A DNA stretch of 64,000 nt, from contig CAJMPJ010000007.1 of assembly GCA_905215155.1 (NCBI GenBank), positions 1-64,000 of the forward strand. Reading direction: 5' to 3'. This stretch comes from an uncultured bacterium (GTDB lineage: Bacteria > Bacillota > Clostridia > Lachnospirales > Lachnospiraceae). The translations under genes and the position numbers were made by a program. Below are positions 16,041 through 24,527 of this stretch, piece by piece. Below the pieces are notes generated by a model, which made no database searches, was not told where the DNA came from, and saw only the letters and a program-made list of their open reading frames with translations. Position 1 is the first letter of the stretch. Each line of letters opens with the position of its first letter.

Positions 16041-16610
16041 ATGAATTTTATTGTCGAAACATCAGCTCGTCATGTACATTTATCTCAAGAGCATCTTGAG
16101 ATTTTATTTGGAAAGGGATATGAACTGACAAAGAAAAAAGAACTTTCACAGCCAGGACAGTTTGCCTGTGAGGAGAGAGTAACCGTTATCGGTTCCAAAA
16201 GTGAGTTCAAAGGCGTTTCTATTTTAGGACCAGTGAGAAAATCAACTCAGGTAGAGATTTCCCTGACGGATGCCCGTTCCATTGGCATCGCTGCACCAGT
16301 AAGAGAATCTGGAGATATTGCAGGGAGCGGTGCGTGCAAGATTGTTGGACCAGCAGGTGAGATCGATATTACAGAAGGAGTTATTGCTGCAAAGCGTCAT
16401 ATCCATGCAACACCTGCAGATGCAGAAAAGCTTGGCGTTAAAAACGGTGAGATCGTTTCTGTTAAAATTGACACAAACGGCAGAAGCCTTGTTTTCGGAG
16501 ATGTGGTTGTTCGTGTAAGCGACTCCTATGCTCTTGCTATGCACATTGATACCGATGAATCTAACGCAGCTGGCTGCGGAAGAGAACAGTACGGCGAAAT
16601 CGTTAAATAA
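16041..16610 (+). CDS. pduL: phosphotransacylase, PduL type
   Basis: Interconverts acyl-CoA and acyl-phosphate. With the adjacent acetate kinase it forms the acetate branch that yields ATP. It has 189 aa and two zinc-binding histidine motifs, RHVHL (His11, His13) and RHIHATP (His120, His122), both standard for PduL. It starts directly with the catalytic fold and has no N-terminal extension, so no microcompartment-targeting peptide, in keeping with a cytosolic housekeeping role replacing the unrelated Pta. It lies 21 nt before ackA. Confidence 0.93.
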   Translation: MNFIVETSARHVHLSQEHLEILFGKGYELTKKKELSQPGQFACEERVTVIGSKSEFKGVSILGPVRKSTQVEISLTDARSIGIAAPVRESGDIAGSGACKIVGPAGEIDITEGVIAAKRHIHATPADAEKLGVKNGEIVSVKIDTNGRSLVFGDVVVRVSDSYALAMHIDTDESNAAGCGREQYGEIVK

Positions 16611-16631
16611 TCGAAGGAGATACAAATTTAT

Positions 16632-17825
16632 ATGAAAATTTTAGTTATCAACTGCGGAAGTTCTTCTTTAAAATATCAGCTGATCAATATGGAAAATGAA
16701 GAAGTTTTAGCAAAAGGTTTATGCGAGAGAATTGGTATTCCAGGGTCAAAATTAATTCATAAGGCAGAAGGAAAAGGTGAAAAGACCATCGAAGAAGATA
16801 TGCCTAACCACACCTTAGCCATTGAACACGTTATGAAGGCATTGGTTGATCCGGAATTTGGTGTAATTAAAGATACAAGTGAGATCTCCGCAGTAGGCCA
16901 CAGAGTTCTTCATGCAGGAACCGTTTACAGCGATTCCATCGTAGTCACTGAGGACGTTAAGAAGGTAGTACGTGACTGCTTCGATTTAGGACCTCTTCAT
17001 AACCCTGCAAACTTAATGGGAATTGAAGCTTGTGAAGCTGCTATGCCAGGGACTCCAAACGTAGCTGTATTTGATACGGCATTTGGTATGGGTATGCCAG
17101 AGAAAGCTGCTTTATATGCGATCCCAACAGAATATTATGAGAAATACAGCATCCGCCGTTACGGCTTCCACGGTACAAGCCATAGCTTTGTATCCAAGGA
17201 AACTTTAAAGTTCTGTGGTCTTGACGAGAAAAAGGGTAAAGTAATTGTATGCCATTTAGGAAACGGTGCCAGCATCTCTGCCTCCATCGGCGGTAAGTGT
17301 GTGGATACCAGTATGGGTCTTACTCCGTTGGAAGGACTTATCATGGGTACCAGAAGTGGTGATATTGATCCTGCTTTTATTCAGTTCATCTGTGACAAAG
17401 AAGGAAAAACTGTGAATGAGGTTATTGATATCTTAAACAAAAAGTCTGGTATTCTTGGCATGTCCGGCGGCATCTCCAGTGATTTCCGTGATGTCCAGAA
17501 GGCTCAGGCAGAAGGAAACCACCTTGCAGATACAGCCATCAAAGCATATGTTTACCGCGTAGCAAAATACATCGGTGCTTATACTGCATCAATGAACGGT
17601 GTTGATGCCATTGCCTTTACTGCTGGCGTTGGTGAAAACGATATGCCGATCAGAGAAGAGATATGTTCCTATTTAGGATACCTTGGTGTTGTTATTGATG
17701 CAGAAGCTAACAGCAAGAGAGGTTTTAACAACATGATTTCCGCACCGGAATCCAAGGTTAAGGTATGTGTAATTCCTACCAATGAAGAGTTGGCAATTGC
17801 AAGAGAGACCAAAGCCCTGGTATAA
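16632..17825 (+). CDS. ackA: acetate kinase
   Basis: Makes ATP and acetate from acetyl-phosphate. The 397-aa length is normal. It opens MKILVINCGSSSLKYQLI with Asn7 in the first phosphate loop. RRYGFHGTSH carries the catalytic histidine, and HLGNGASISA and the late FTAGVGEND complete the ASKHA nucleotide site. GAAGGAG precedes the start. It is co-transcribed with pduL. A small hairpin (ATGATG-gtg-CATCAT, 17834-17848) follows the stop but has no T run. Confidence 0.97.
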   Translation: MKILVINCGSSSLKYQLINMENEEVLAKGLCERIGIPGSKLIHKAEGKGEKTIEEDMPNHTLAIEHVMKALVDPEFGVIKDTSEISAVGHRVLHAGTVYSDSIVVTEDVKKVVRDCFDLGPLHNPANLMGIEACEAAMPGTPNVAVFDTAFGMGMPEKAALYAIPTEYYEKYSIRRYGFHGTSHSFVSKETLKFCGLDEKKGKVIVCHLGNGASISASIGGKCVDTSMGLTPLEGLIMGTRSGDIDPAFIQFICDKEGKTVNEVIDILNKKSGILGMSGGISSDFRDVQKAQAEGNHLADTAIKAYVYRVAKYIGAYTASMNGVDAIAFTAGVGENDMPIREEICSYLGYLGVVIDAEANSKRGFNNMISAPESKVKVCVIPTNEELAIARETKALV

Positions 17826-17880
17826 TCCGGAAGATGATGGTGCATCATAGTATTGCAACATCAAATATGGAAATATTTTG

Positions 17881-17909
17881 TTGACAAATAGTGCGCGCCT
17901 ATGTATAAT
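17881..17909 (+). promoter_or_regulatory. consensus sigma-A promoter of yceD-rpmF
   Basis: TTGACA, 17-nt spacer, TATAAT: a full consensus promoter, as expected for a ribosomal protein operon. The leader is about 20 nt and contains AGGAG. Confidence 0.88.
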
Positions 17910-17936
17910 AGCATAGGTGCGTATTAGGAGACTAAT

Positions 17937-18464
17937 ATGCTTATTAATTTAACCGAGTTGTTTACCCTGGAGGGGAAAGAGAAAACCTATACACCAGATA
18001 TTGAGATGAAAGTCTATCATGGGCCATACGGAGATTATGAGGTAGCTGCTGCGAAACCAGTTGTGCTGCGGATTATGAATCTGGGAGGCAAAAAGCTGGA
18101 AGTGGAAGGGAAAGCTGGTCTTACCCTTATTGTTCCATGTGACCGGTGTTTAGAGCCGGTGCCTGTGGATTTGGAATTCGATATGATCCGTGCGATTGAC
18201 TTGAGTGAATCCGAAGGAGAGCGTGTAGAGGAACTCGATGAACAACCATACGTTAATGGTTATAATCTGGATGTAGACCAGTTGGTTTGTGATGAACTCA
18301 TACTGAACCTGCCTATGAAGGTTCTCTGCAGTGAAAACTGCAAGGGGATTTGTAATAGATGTGGAACAAATCTCAATCATGAGACTTGTGACTGCGATAT
18401 TAGGCCTACAGACCCTAGAATGGCAGTCATCCAGGATATTTTTAAACAGTTTAAGGAGGTGTAA
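17937..18464 (+). CDS. YceD/DUF177 family protein
   Basis: A 175-aa protein of the DUF177 family, which sits just upstream of rpmF across bacteria and plants and is linked to 23S rRNA maturation or accumulation. The family feature VPCDRCLEPV is near residue 65, and a cysteine-rich end (CSENCKGICNRCG, then CDCD) probably binds zinc. Its stop is 2 nt from the rpmF start, so the two are made together. The biochemical role is not settled. Confidence 0.88.
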   Translation: MLINLTELFTLEGKEKTYTPDIEMKVYHGPYGDYEVAAAKPVVLRIMNLGGKKLEVEGKAGLTLIVPCDRCLEPVPVDLEFDMIRAIDLSESEGERVEELDEQPYVNGYNLDVDQLVCDELILNLPMKVLCSENCKGICNRCGTNLNHETCDCDIRPTDPRMAVIQDIFKQFKEV

Positions 18465-18466
18465 CC

Positions 18467-18649
18467 ATGTCTATCTGTCCAAAGAACAAATCTTCTAAAG
18501 CAAGAAGAGACAAACGTAGAGCAAACTGGAAGATGAGTGCTCCAAATTTAGTAAAATGCAGCAAGTGCGGTGAGCTTATGATGCCTCACAGAGTTTGCAA
18601 GGCTTGCGGTTCTTACAACAAGAAAGAAATCATCAGCGTTGAAGCTTAA
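18467..18649 (+). CDS. rpmF: ribosomal protein bL32
   Basis: A 60-aa large-subunit protein: basic N terminus (KNKSSKARRDKRRANWK), then a zinc ribbon with two CxxC pairs (CSKC and CKAC). AAGGAGGTG lies inside the end of the gene before it. In related Clostridia rpmF is usually followed by plsX; here a terminator comes next and plsX is 18.6 kb away. Confidence 0.97.
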   Translation: MSICPKNKSSKARRDKRRANWKMSAPNLVKCSKCGELMMPHRVCKACGSYNKKEIISVEA

Positions 18650-18696
18650 TATTTCTTTGAATTCTGTTTTTTCTTTGATTAGAAGAAACTACTTAT

Positions 18697-18735
18697 AAAA
18701 AGCTGTTACTCAATTGTTGGGTAGCAGCTTTTTTG
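18697..18735 (+). terminator. intrinsic terminator after rpmF
   Basis: AAAAAGCTGTTACTC pairs with GGGTAGCAGCTTTTTT with one mismatch, ending in a T run. Confidence 0.88.
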
Positions 18736-19081
18736 TGCGCGCGGCGGATGTTCCTGCATCTGATTTTAATTTTGCTATAAATATTTGGAGGTGGATTTTT
18801 TTGGGAGAAATGGTATAGAGCAAATGTATTTATTATTAACAGAACAAGTGTTATGTTTTGGCGAGAATATTATATGATATAATAAGTACAGTATGCCGAG
18901 TGATGAATGGGGGTACATACATGGGTTTGATAATCAAAGGAGATGCCATTAAACGTCTGGCTGTAACACAAGATGGTAACATACTGGAAATAATTTATGG
19001 TTGATACAAAAGTTATTGTGGAACAAAAGAATTAAATTTGCGGTCGTCAGAATGAATGAGAGGGAAAGGTGTGGCTGAAAC
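18736..19081 (+). promoter_or_regulatory. leader region of the xylosidase gene
   Basis: AT-rich stretch with no full gene. It holds an extended -10 (TG-A-TATAAT, 18875-18883) without a good -35 box, so it may need an activator. The predicted transcript start is near 18890, giving a leader of about 190 nt before the GH43 gene that contains a 27-codon reading frame (see 18921). No catabolite-repression site matching the usual consensus was found by eye. Confidence 0.4.
18921..19004 (+). CDS. 27-codon leader reading frame
   Basis: An ATG preceded by GGGGG (5 nt away) opens a 27-codon frame (MGLIIKGDAIKRLAVTQDGN, then a short hydrophobic end). It lies between an extended -10 promoter and the GH43 gene. 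It could be a leader peptide, the stub of a lost gene or chance. Nothing in it was recognised. Confidence 0.3.
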   Translation: MGLIIKGDAIKRLAVTQDGNILEIIYG

Positions 19082-20584
19082 ATGATAACAATTACAAATC
19101 CCATACAAAAAGGTTTTTACCCGGACCCTTCCATATGCAGGGTAGGTAAAGATTATTATATGGTTCATTCTACATTTGCATATGCACCGGGAATTCCTGT
19201 TTTTACCAGCACCAATTTGAGAGACTGGGTACAGATCGGGCATGTTTTGGAGCGGGAGGAACAACTAGGTTTAAAAGGGGCAAAGGTATCCCAGGGAATC
19301 TACGCCCCCACCATCCGGTATTTCGATGAAAAATTCTATGTGATTACAACAAATGTATCCGGTGGAGGAAACTTTTATGTGACCTCAGAAAAAGCGGAGG
19401 GACCGTGGTCGGACCCTGTTTATTTAAAAGATGCTCCAGGCATAGACCCAAGCCTGTTTTTTGAAAATGAAACCTGTTATTATGTGGGACAGCGGACAAA
19501 AGAACCTGCGGCTTATTATGGCGATTGTGAGATATGGATTCAGATGCTTGATCTGAGGGAAGGGAAATTAGTTGGGGAGCCAAAAAGCATATTTGACGGA
19601 AGTATGAAACGCACCATCTGGGCAGAAGGTCCTCATATCTATCATAAAGGAGACTATTATTATCTCCTTCTTGCAGAGGGAGGCACAGGTTATAATCACA
19701 GCATTGCTGTTGCCAGAAGCCGTTTGCTGGAGGGACCATACGAGTCTTGTCCCCATAATCCTGTTTTGACCCATCGTCATCTGGGCCATCGCTATCCCAT
19801 CCAAAATATCGGTCACGGAGATTTGATAGAGACTCCTGGCGGGAAGTGGTTTCTTGTGATGCTGGGAACCAGACCGGTAAATGGATGTGCCGAACTGGGC
19901 CGGGAAACATTTTTGGCGGAAGTGGAATGGGAAGAGGAATGGCCGGTGGTGAATCCTCAGGTTGGAAAGGTAGCGGGGAAGAAGGAGTCGAAGGCTTTTG
20001 AGAAAAAACATGATATTTTCTGGACCCTACCACTGGACATGAGATGCATTGGATTAAGAGAGAATCCATCGAATATCCCATTAAAAGCGGAGGAGGGAAA
20101 GCTTTTTCTGTCTTTTCGGCCTGAGACAATGGAGGATTTGGGCACACCCTCCTTTATTGGTACAAGACTTTTGTCCCGGACCTTTGATGCGAGGGTAGAA
20201 TTAGAAGCGGTATTTTCGGGAGCGGAAGAAGCCGGACTGGTGTATTTTTACGATGAGAGTCACTATATCAAAGCGGTATTCAGAAATACTGGGGGAAGAT
20301 GTGAGGCTGTGGTTATAAAAAGAACGGGAGCCGGGGAAACAGAAATGGGAAGAAGTCCAGTGGCCGGAGAGGTACACACCCTGCAGCTGCAAGGAGAAAA
20401 TCAGATTCTTTGTGTTATGGCGGATGATAGAAAGGTCGCCGATGGAGTGGAGGTCAAAGACCTTTGTTCGGAAAGAGCGGGGGGATTTACCGGATGTACC
20501 ATAGGGGTATATGCTTCCTCAGTACATACAGACTCAGGGAGATATGCTATTTTTGATACACTATTATTGAAATTCATAGATTAG
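19082..20584 (+). CDS. GH43 beta-xylosidase / alpha-L-arabinofuranosidase
   Basis: A 500-aa intracellular glycosidase (no signal peptide). The N-terminal five-bladed propeller of family GH43 carries the three catalytic acids in normal context: Asp15 in YPDPS, Asp122 in GIDPS and Glu182 in WAEGPH. The C-terminal part (from about 310) is a beta-sandwich of the kind seen in subfamily 11-like xylosidases. It would cut short xylo- or arabino-oligosaccharides after uptake; the ABC importer genes that follow fit this. Xylosidase versus arabinofuranosidase cannot be decided by reading. Confidence 0.87.
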   Translation: MITITNPIQKGFYPDPSICRVGKDYYMVHSTFAYAPGIPVFTSTNLRDWVQIGHVLEREEQLGLKGAKVSQGIYAPTIRYFDEKFYVITTNVSGGGNFYVTSEKAEGPWSDPVYLKDAPGIDPSLFFENETCYYVGQRTKEPAAYYGDCEIWIQMLDLREGKLVGEPKSIFDGSMKRTIWAEGPHIYHKGDYYYLLLAEGGTGYNHSIAVARSRLLEGPYESCPHNPVLTHRHLGHRYPIQNIGHGDLIETPGGKWFLVMLGTRPVNGCAELGRETFLAEVEWEEEWPVVNPQVGKVAGKKESKAFEKKHDIFWTLPLDMRCIGLRENPSNIPLKAEEGKLFLSFRPETMEDLGTPSFIGTRLLSRTFDARVELEAVFSGAEEAGLVYFYDESHYIKAVFRNTGGRCEAVVIKRTGAGETEMGRSPVAGEVHTLQLQGENQILCVMADDRKVADGVEVKDLCSERAGGFTGCTIGVYASSVHTDSGRYAIFDTLLLKFID

Positions 20585-20623
20585 CGGTGGAGGTACAGGA
20601 CTTTACAGTTTTCATATACGAAT

Positions 20624-20722
20624 AAAAGCGGATAGGCTTGAAAAGCCGGAACAACGAGCAGCTCCAGGGATAGGTATCTGAGGAGGATTTAGAAAAGTTC
20701 CGGCATTAGCTATCCGCTTTTT
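20624..20722 (+). ncRNA. nested stem structure, possible small RNA or complex terminator
   Basis: AAAGCGGATAG (20625-20635) pairs perfectly with CTATCCGCTTT (20710-20720), and inside it GCCGGAAC (20645-20652) pairs perfectly with GTTCCGGC (20697-20704). A 44-nt apical region contains a smaller hairpin (GAGC-a-GCTC) and a GAGGAGG stretch. A T run follows. It could end the GH43 transcript, but the 19 paired bases in two blocks and the large loop are unlike an ordinary terminator. Confidence 0.5.
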
Positions 20723-21034
20723 GTTTGCTAATGGTTGGAAGATCAATTATTCCCTGGGGGTATAGTTGATTAGGAGTTTAAGTCAAAATTACAAAAACAT
20801 TAGAGATATATGCAGTTAAAACAAAAATAATATTGTAAAAATAGTATAAAAACAAGTCTAAAAAACAATAGTTTATGTATATATTATAAAATACAAGACC
20901 ACGCAGCAATCATATAATAGTAACAATTGGAAACCTGGTGGCACTTATTTAAATGCAGTTGTATCTGGTCTCTATGAAAGGGACAATGTCAAAGGAGAAT
21001 GAAAAATAATTTATGTATCATAAGGAGGAAGGGT
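20723..21034 (+). promoter_or_regulatory. AT-rich upstream region of the sugar ABC operon
   Basis: No gene. A TATAAT at 20913-20918 has no good -35 box at 17 nt, so the promoter is uncertain. A short imperfect hairpin (GTCTCT/AGGGAC, about 20970-20986) lies before the operon. Multiple A/T tracts suggest a curved regulatory region. No regulator gene for sugars is next to it. Confidence 0.3.
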
Positions 21035-22396
21035 ATGATCAGAAGATATATCTCAGGGTTGTTAGCTGCCGGACTGGTAATGGGTTCACTTTCCGGATGT
21101 GGGATTTCAACAGATACCGGAGTTACCCAGGCAGAAGGAAGCGGTTCACCGGGAAGTAAGGAAGAAACCGTTAAGGCGTCAGGGACGGAGGAACAAATTA
21201 CATGGATGTATTGGGATAATTTAGATGCGACGGACGATCTTATAAGCAAAGGATATAAACAGGTCATTGACCGATTCAATCAAACGTACAAGGGAAAGTA
21301 TTATTGCAACGTCATTACCACCAATTTAGAGGAATATGACACCAAATTAAATGCATTGATTGCGGCAGGCAATACGCCGGATGTTTTTATCTGCAATCCC
21401 GGTCCTAATTTGACTCAGTACGTAGATGCAGGGATAGCAGCTGATTTGACGGATCTTTTAAAAAATAAGGAATCTAAATGGTACAAAACATTTACGGATG
21501 GAATCTTTGAGCGCATTACCTATGACGGAAAAATCATGGCTGTACCAACAAACTTTGCGGCAGCCTGCGTATTTTACAATACGGAAATATTTAAAAACGT
21601 GGGGGCGGAGGTGCCAAAAACCTATGACGAATTGCTTGAAGTATGCAAAAAGATTAAGGATGCAGGTTATACACCGATTTCCTGTTCCGCAGGGACCTCC
21701 TGGTGTTTGTCAATGATTGCAGGATATCTTTGTGACAGAGAGGGCGGTCCTGATCATTTAAAAGGAGTGAATGAGGGTACCCTTGACTGGACGAGTCAGA
21801 GTTTTCTGGATGCCGGCTATAAACTGAAAGAATTATCCCAGTATTTCCAGGACACAGCTGCGGGAGATTCCAACGACCAGTCAACGGCAAACTTTTATAA
21901 TGGAGATGCGGCCATGCTCGTTCAAGGATCCTGGGCAATTGCGCAGATCAATGGCAACAACCCGGAATTTGAAGATAAATGCGGGGTTTTCCAGTTCCCT
22001 GGAATTGAAGGTGGAGCAGATCCTAACCGTATGATCGTGAAAACTGACAATCTGGTTATGAGTGCCACTACAAAACACCAGGAAGCAGCCCTTGCACTGA
22101 TGAAAATGTTTACGGATGAAACCGCTCAGAAATATACGGCTGAGGTAGCAGGCAAGATTCCGGTAATCAATGTGGACGTGGATTATGAGAAAGCTCCCAA
22201 ACAGTTTGCCTACATCGGAGATATCATGAAAAATGTAACCGGTACCCTTGGCTTTTATAATGAATCTCTGGCCAGTGTGGAGGCAGGAGATGTGTTTGAT
22301 AATGCCATGGTGGATATTTATTTAGGCAATGCCACTCCGGAAGAAGCTTTCCAAAAGCTGCAGGATTTCTATGTCCAAAATGTCTGGAAGAAATAA
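21035..22396 (+). CDS. sugar ABC transporter substrate-binding lipoprotein
   Basis: Extracellular family 1 solute-binding protein that would capture an oligosaccharide for the two permeases downstream. The signal peptide ends in lipobox LSGC with Cys22. The mature part starts EEQITWMYWDN, then the SBP pattern AALIAAGNTPDVFI-like (LNALIAAGNTPDVFICNPGP) and AMLVQGSWAIAQIN. Start: the frame is open from 20999, but AAGGAGG lies 6 nt before the ATG at 21035, which also gives a proper signal peptide (453 aa). The xylosidase upstream suggests xylan-derived sugars. Confidence 0.9.
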   Translation: MIRRYISGLLAAGLVMGSLSGCGISTDTGVTQAEGSGSPGSKEETVKASGTEEQITWMYWDNLDATDDLISKGYKQVIDRFNQTYKGKYYCNVITTNLEEYDTKLNALIAAGNTPDVFICNPGPNLTQYVDAGIAADLTDLLKNKESKWYKTFTDGIFERITYDGKIMAVPTNFAAACVFYNTEIFKNVGAEVPKTYDELLEVCKKIKDAGYTPISCSAGTSWCLSMIAGYLCDREGGPDHLKGVNEGTLDWTSQSFLDAGYKLKELSQYFQDTAAGDSNDQSTANFYNGDAAMLVQGSWAIAQINGNNPEFEDKCGVFQFPGIEGGADPNRMIVKTDNLVMSATTKHQEAALALMKMFTDETAQKYTAEVAGKIPVINVDVDYEKAPKQFAYIGDIMKNVTGTLGFYNESLASVEAGDVFDNAMVDIYLGNATPEEAFQKLQDFYVQNVWKK

Positions 22397-22417
22397 ATCC
22401 ATAGAAGGGGAGACAAA

Positions 22418-23305
22418 ATGAATAAGCTATTGGAAGATAAAAAAGCGGCTGTGATTTTTGTGGCGCCCGCATTCCTTTTGTTTACACTGATTTTATTTGT
22501 TCCGATTATCCAGGTTATCTATTATTCCTTATGCAATTATTCAGGGCTTACCAAACCGGAATTTATTGGAATAAAGAATTACATCAATTTATTTACAAAC
22601 GATGAGACAATGAAAATTGCTTTGAAAAATTCCGTTTTTTTTATGGTGTTTTCTGCAGTGACCCAGCAGCTGATCGGATTATTACTGGCCGTTTTGCTGA
22701 CCAACATCAGTTGGGGAAGAAATTTATTTAAAAATATTTATTATTTGCCTTGTGTACTGTCTTCAGCGGCACTTGGACTGTTGTGGGCATTTTTATTTAA
22801 TCCTAAAATTGGTATCAACCAGCTGCTCGGTTATTTTGGGATACAGGGACCGAACTGGCTGTTTTCCACCAAAGGGCTGATTCCGCTTCCCATGTGGGTC
22901 ATCGGATTCGTAGCACTTTGGCAGTATGCAGGGCAGACCATGATGCTCTATATGGCACAGATCAGCGGAATATCAAGGGATATCTATGAGGCCTCCTATA
23001 TTGACGGCGCTTCTAAAGCACAATCCTTCCGTTACATAACTTTGCCTTTGATCCGTCCGATGTTAGTTACGACACTTTCCTTAAATTGTATCGGTTCCCT
23101 GAAATTTTTTGATTTAATTTATAATATGACTCAGGGAGGGCCGAATCATACCACAGAGGTGCTGGCCTCTCATTTATATATGCAGGGCTTCCAGTATTTT
23201 AAATACGGATACGCCAGCGCAATTTCCATTGTTTTGCTGGTTTTATGTCTGATTGTAACATTTTTTATTAACCGGTTTATCAAAATTGAAACGTATGAGG
23301 CGTAG
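22418..23305 (+). CDS. sugar ABC transporter permease (MalF/UgpA type)
   Basis: A 295-aa inner membrane permease with six or so transmembrane helices. The coupling EAA loop reads EASYIDGASKAQSFRYITLPLIRP near residue 190, where the ATPase docks. It is 21 nt after the binding protein gene and 11 nt before the second permease, so the three form one operon. Substrate specificity is probably the same as for the binding protein. Confidence 0.92.
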   Translation: MNKLLEDKKAAVIFVAPAFLLFTLILFVPIIQVIYYSLCNYSGLTKPEFIGIKNYINLFTNDETMKIALKNSVFFMVFSAVTQQLIGLLLAVLLTNISWGRNLFKNIYYLPCVLSSAALGLLWAFLFNPKIGINQLLGYFGIQGPNWLFSTKGLIPLPMWVIGFVALWQYAGQTMMLYMAQISGISRDIYEASYIDGASKAQSFRYITLPLIRPMLVTTLSLNCIGSLKFFDLIYNMTQGGPNHTTEVLASHLYMQGFQYFKYGYASAISIVLLVLCLIVTFFINRFIKIETYEA

Positions 23306-23316
23306 GAGGTGATCGG

Positions 23317-24168
23317 ATGAAGACAAAACAAATCAAAAATCAAAAAACCATTTCGTTTGCAAGCATATTTCTTTATATGGCACTTGCCGTTCTGGCATTG
23401 ATTTACCTATTTCCTCTGGTTTGGATGTTAAGTGTTTCCTTTAAGACCAACCGGGAAGTGCTGACTTCTCCGTTTTCCCCTCCTTCCATATTACAGCTGG
23501 GGAATTACATTTTTGCGTGGACCAATGGCAAGCTGGGAGTAGCGACCTTCAATTCGGTGATCGTCTGCGGCAGTGCACTGATCATCAGTCTGCTGATCGG
23601 TTCTATGGCGGCCTTTGCCATTGCCAGAATGAGATGGAAGGTGCTCCCGTACCTCATGCAGTACTTTCTGATCGGAATGATGGTGCCGGTCCATTGTGTG
23701 CTGATTCCTCTCTTTGTCCGTTTTTCCAAGTGGCAGCTGACCAACCAGCTGGCAGGGCTTATTATTCCTTATATTACGTTTTCCCTTCCGATGACGATTT
23801 TTCTGATGGTGGGATTTTTCAAAAGTATGCCCAATGAAATGTTTGAAGCGGCCTGTATGGATGGCTGTTCCATCTATGGGTGTTTTGTAAAAATAGCCCT
23901 TCCTCTGGCCAGAGTTGGGTTGTTTGTGGCGGGAATCATGACCTTTGTCGGGAATTGGAACGAACTTCTTCTGGCCATGGTATTTATATCAGATTCCTTA
24001 AAAAAGACCTTGCCGGTTACGCTGACGTATTTTGCAGGGCCTTATGCAACCAATTATGTTCAAATGTTTGCCGCTATCATCATTGCCATTGCACCTACCA
24101 TTGCAGTATACAGTATTTTCAGCAATCAGATTGTGGATGGGCTTACAACCGGAGCGGTAAAAGGATAA
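23317..24168 (+). CDS. sugar ABC transporter permease (MalG type)
   Basis: A 283-aa partner permease with six predicted helices and the EAA loop EAACMDGCSIYGCFVKIALPLARV near residue 175. GGAGGTG precedes the start. No ATPase gene follows; importers of this CUT1 class in Firmicutes often share one general ATPase (MsmK/MsiK type) encoded elsewhere, which is the likely case here. Confidence 0.92.
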   Translation: MKTKQIKNQKTISFASIFLYMALAVLALIYLFPLVWMLSVSFKTNREVLTSPFSPPSILQLGNYIFAWTNGKLGVATFNSVIVCGSALIISLLIGSMAAFAIARMRWKVLPYLMQYFLIGMMVPVHCVLIPLFVRFSKWQLTNQLAGLIIPYITFSLPMTIFLMVGFFKSMPNEMFEAACMDGCSIYGCFVKIALPLARVGLFVAGIMTFVGNWNELLLAMVFISDSLKKTLPVTLTYFAGPYATNYVQMFAAIIIAIAPTIAVYSIFSNQIVDGLTTGAVKG

Positions 24169-24178
24169 GATTCCCTCG

Positions 24179-24207
24179 TTGACAAATGAAAAAGATTCGG
24201 GTATGAT
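24179..24207 (+). promoter_or_regulatory. strong promoter upstream of the oadGB leader
   Basis: TTGACA, exact 17-nt spacer, TATGAT, starting 11 nt after the permease stop codon. Transcription would start near 24214 and meet a terminator hairpin after only about 75 nt, before oadG. This suggests attenuation or a separate short RNA. Confidence 0.75.
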
Positions 24208-24213
24208 TGATCT

Positions 24214-24327
24214 AAACAAATACATGGTATCCGGTTGGACAGATGTTTATTTTATTCTTGATATCTGTTTTCAAGAATTGTAGCTTTTAGGGTGGAGGCT
24301 TCGTAAGAAATCCCCACTCTTTTTTTG
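24214..24327 (+). promoter_or_regulatory. attenuator-like leader of oadGB with possible pseudoknot
   Basis: ACAGAT (24239-24244) can pair with ATCTGT (24263-24268), and ATTCTTG (24254-24260) with CAAGAAT (24272-24278). The two helices interleave, so they are either alternative folds or an H-type pseudoknot. The terminator 24289-24327 follows directly. The arrangement of promoter, compact fold, terminator and gene is that of a riboswitch or attenuator. I did not recognise a known class. Confidence 0.45.
24289..24327 (+). terminator. intrinsic terminator before oadG
   Basis: AGGGTGGAGGCTTC and GAAATCCCCACTCT form a 14-position stem with two mismatches and loop GTAA, then a run of T. It would end the ABC operon and, depending on regulation, the transcript from 24179. 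Confidence 0.8.
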
Positions 24328-24372
24328 TTCCTGAAAATACGGACTTGTACCATTGAATAGGAGAGAAAACGA

Positions 24373-24510
24373 ATGTTTTTATTGGAAAGTGTTTCTGTTT
24401 CATTATTTTTAATCGCAGTGGTATTTTTTGTTTTACTTTGTCTATATTTATCCATTAAGCTATTTTCTTTTTTATTGGGAAAATTCGGGGAAAAAGAATC
24501 TATAAAATGA
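24373..24510 (+). CDS. OadG-like small subunit of a sodium-pump decarboxylase
   Basis: A 45-aa protein: a short N terminus (MFLLESVSVS), one hydrophobic helix (about residues 8-36) and a charged tail. This matches the small membrane-anchor gamma subunit (OadG/MmdD) in size and position, directly before the beta subunit. GGAG lies 9 nt before the start. Sequence identity to OadG is too low to judge by eye, so the call rests mainly on context. Confidence 0.6.
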   Translation: MFLLESVSVSLFLIAVVFFVLLCLYLSIKLFSFLLGKFGEKESIK

Positions 24511-24527
24511 GAATGAGGAGATAAATT

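Noticed and set aside
19344..20147. 267-codon open frame on the minus strand
   Set aside because: It lies fully inside the GH43 gene, whose catalytic motifs are intact on the plus strand; no promoter or ribosome site.
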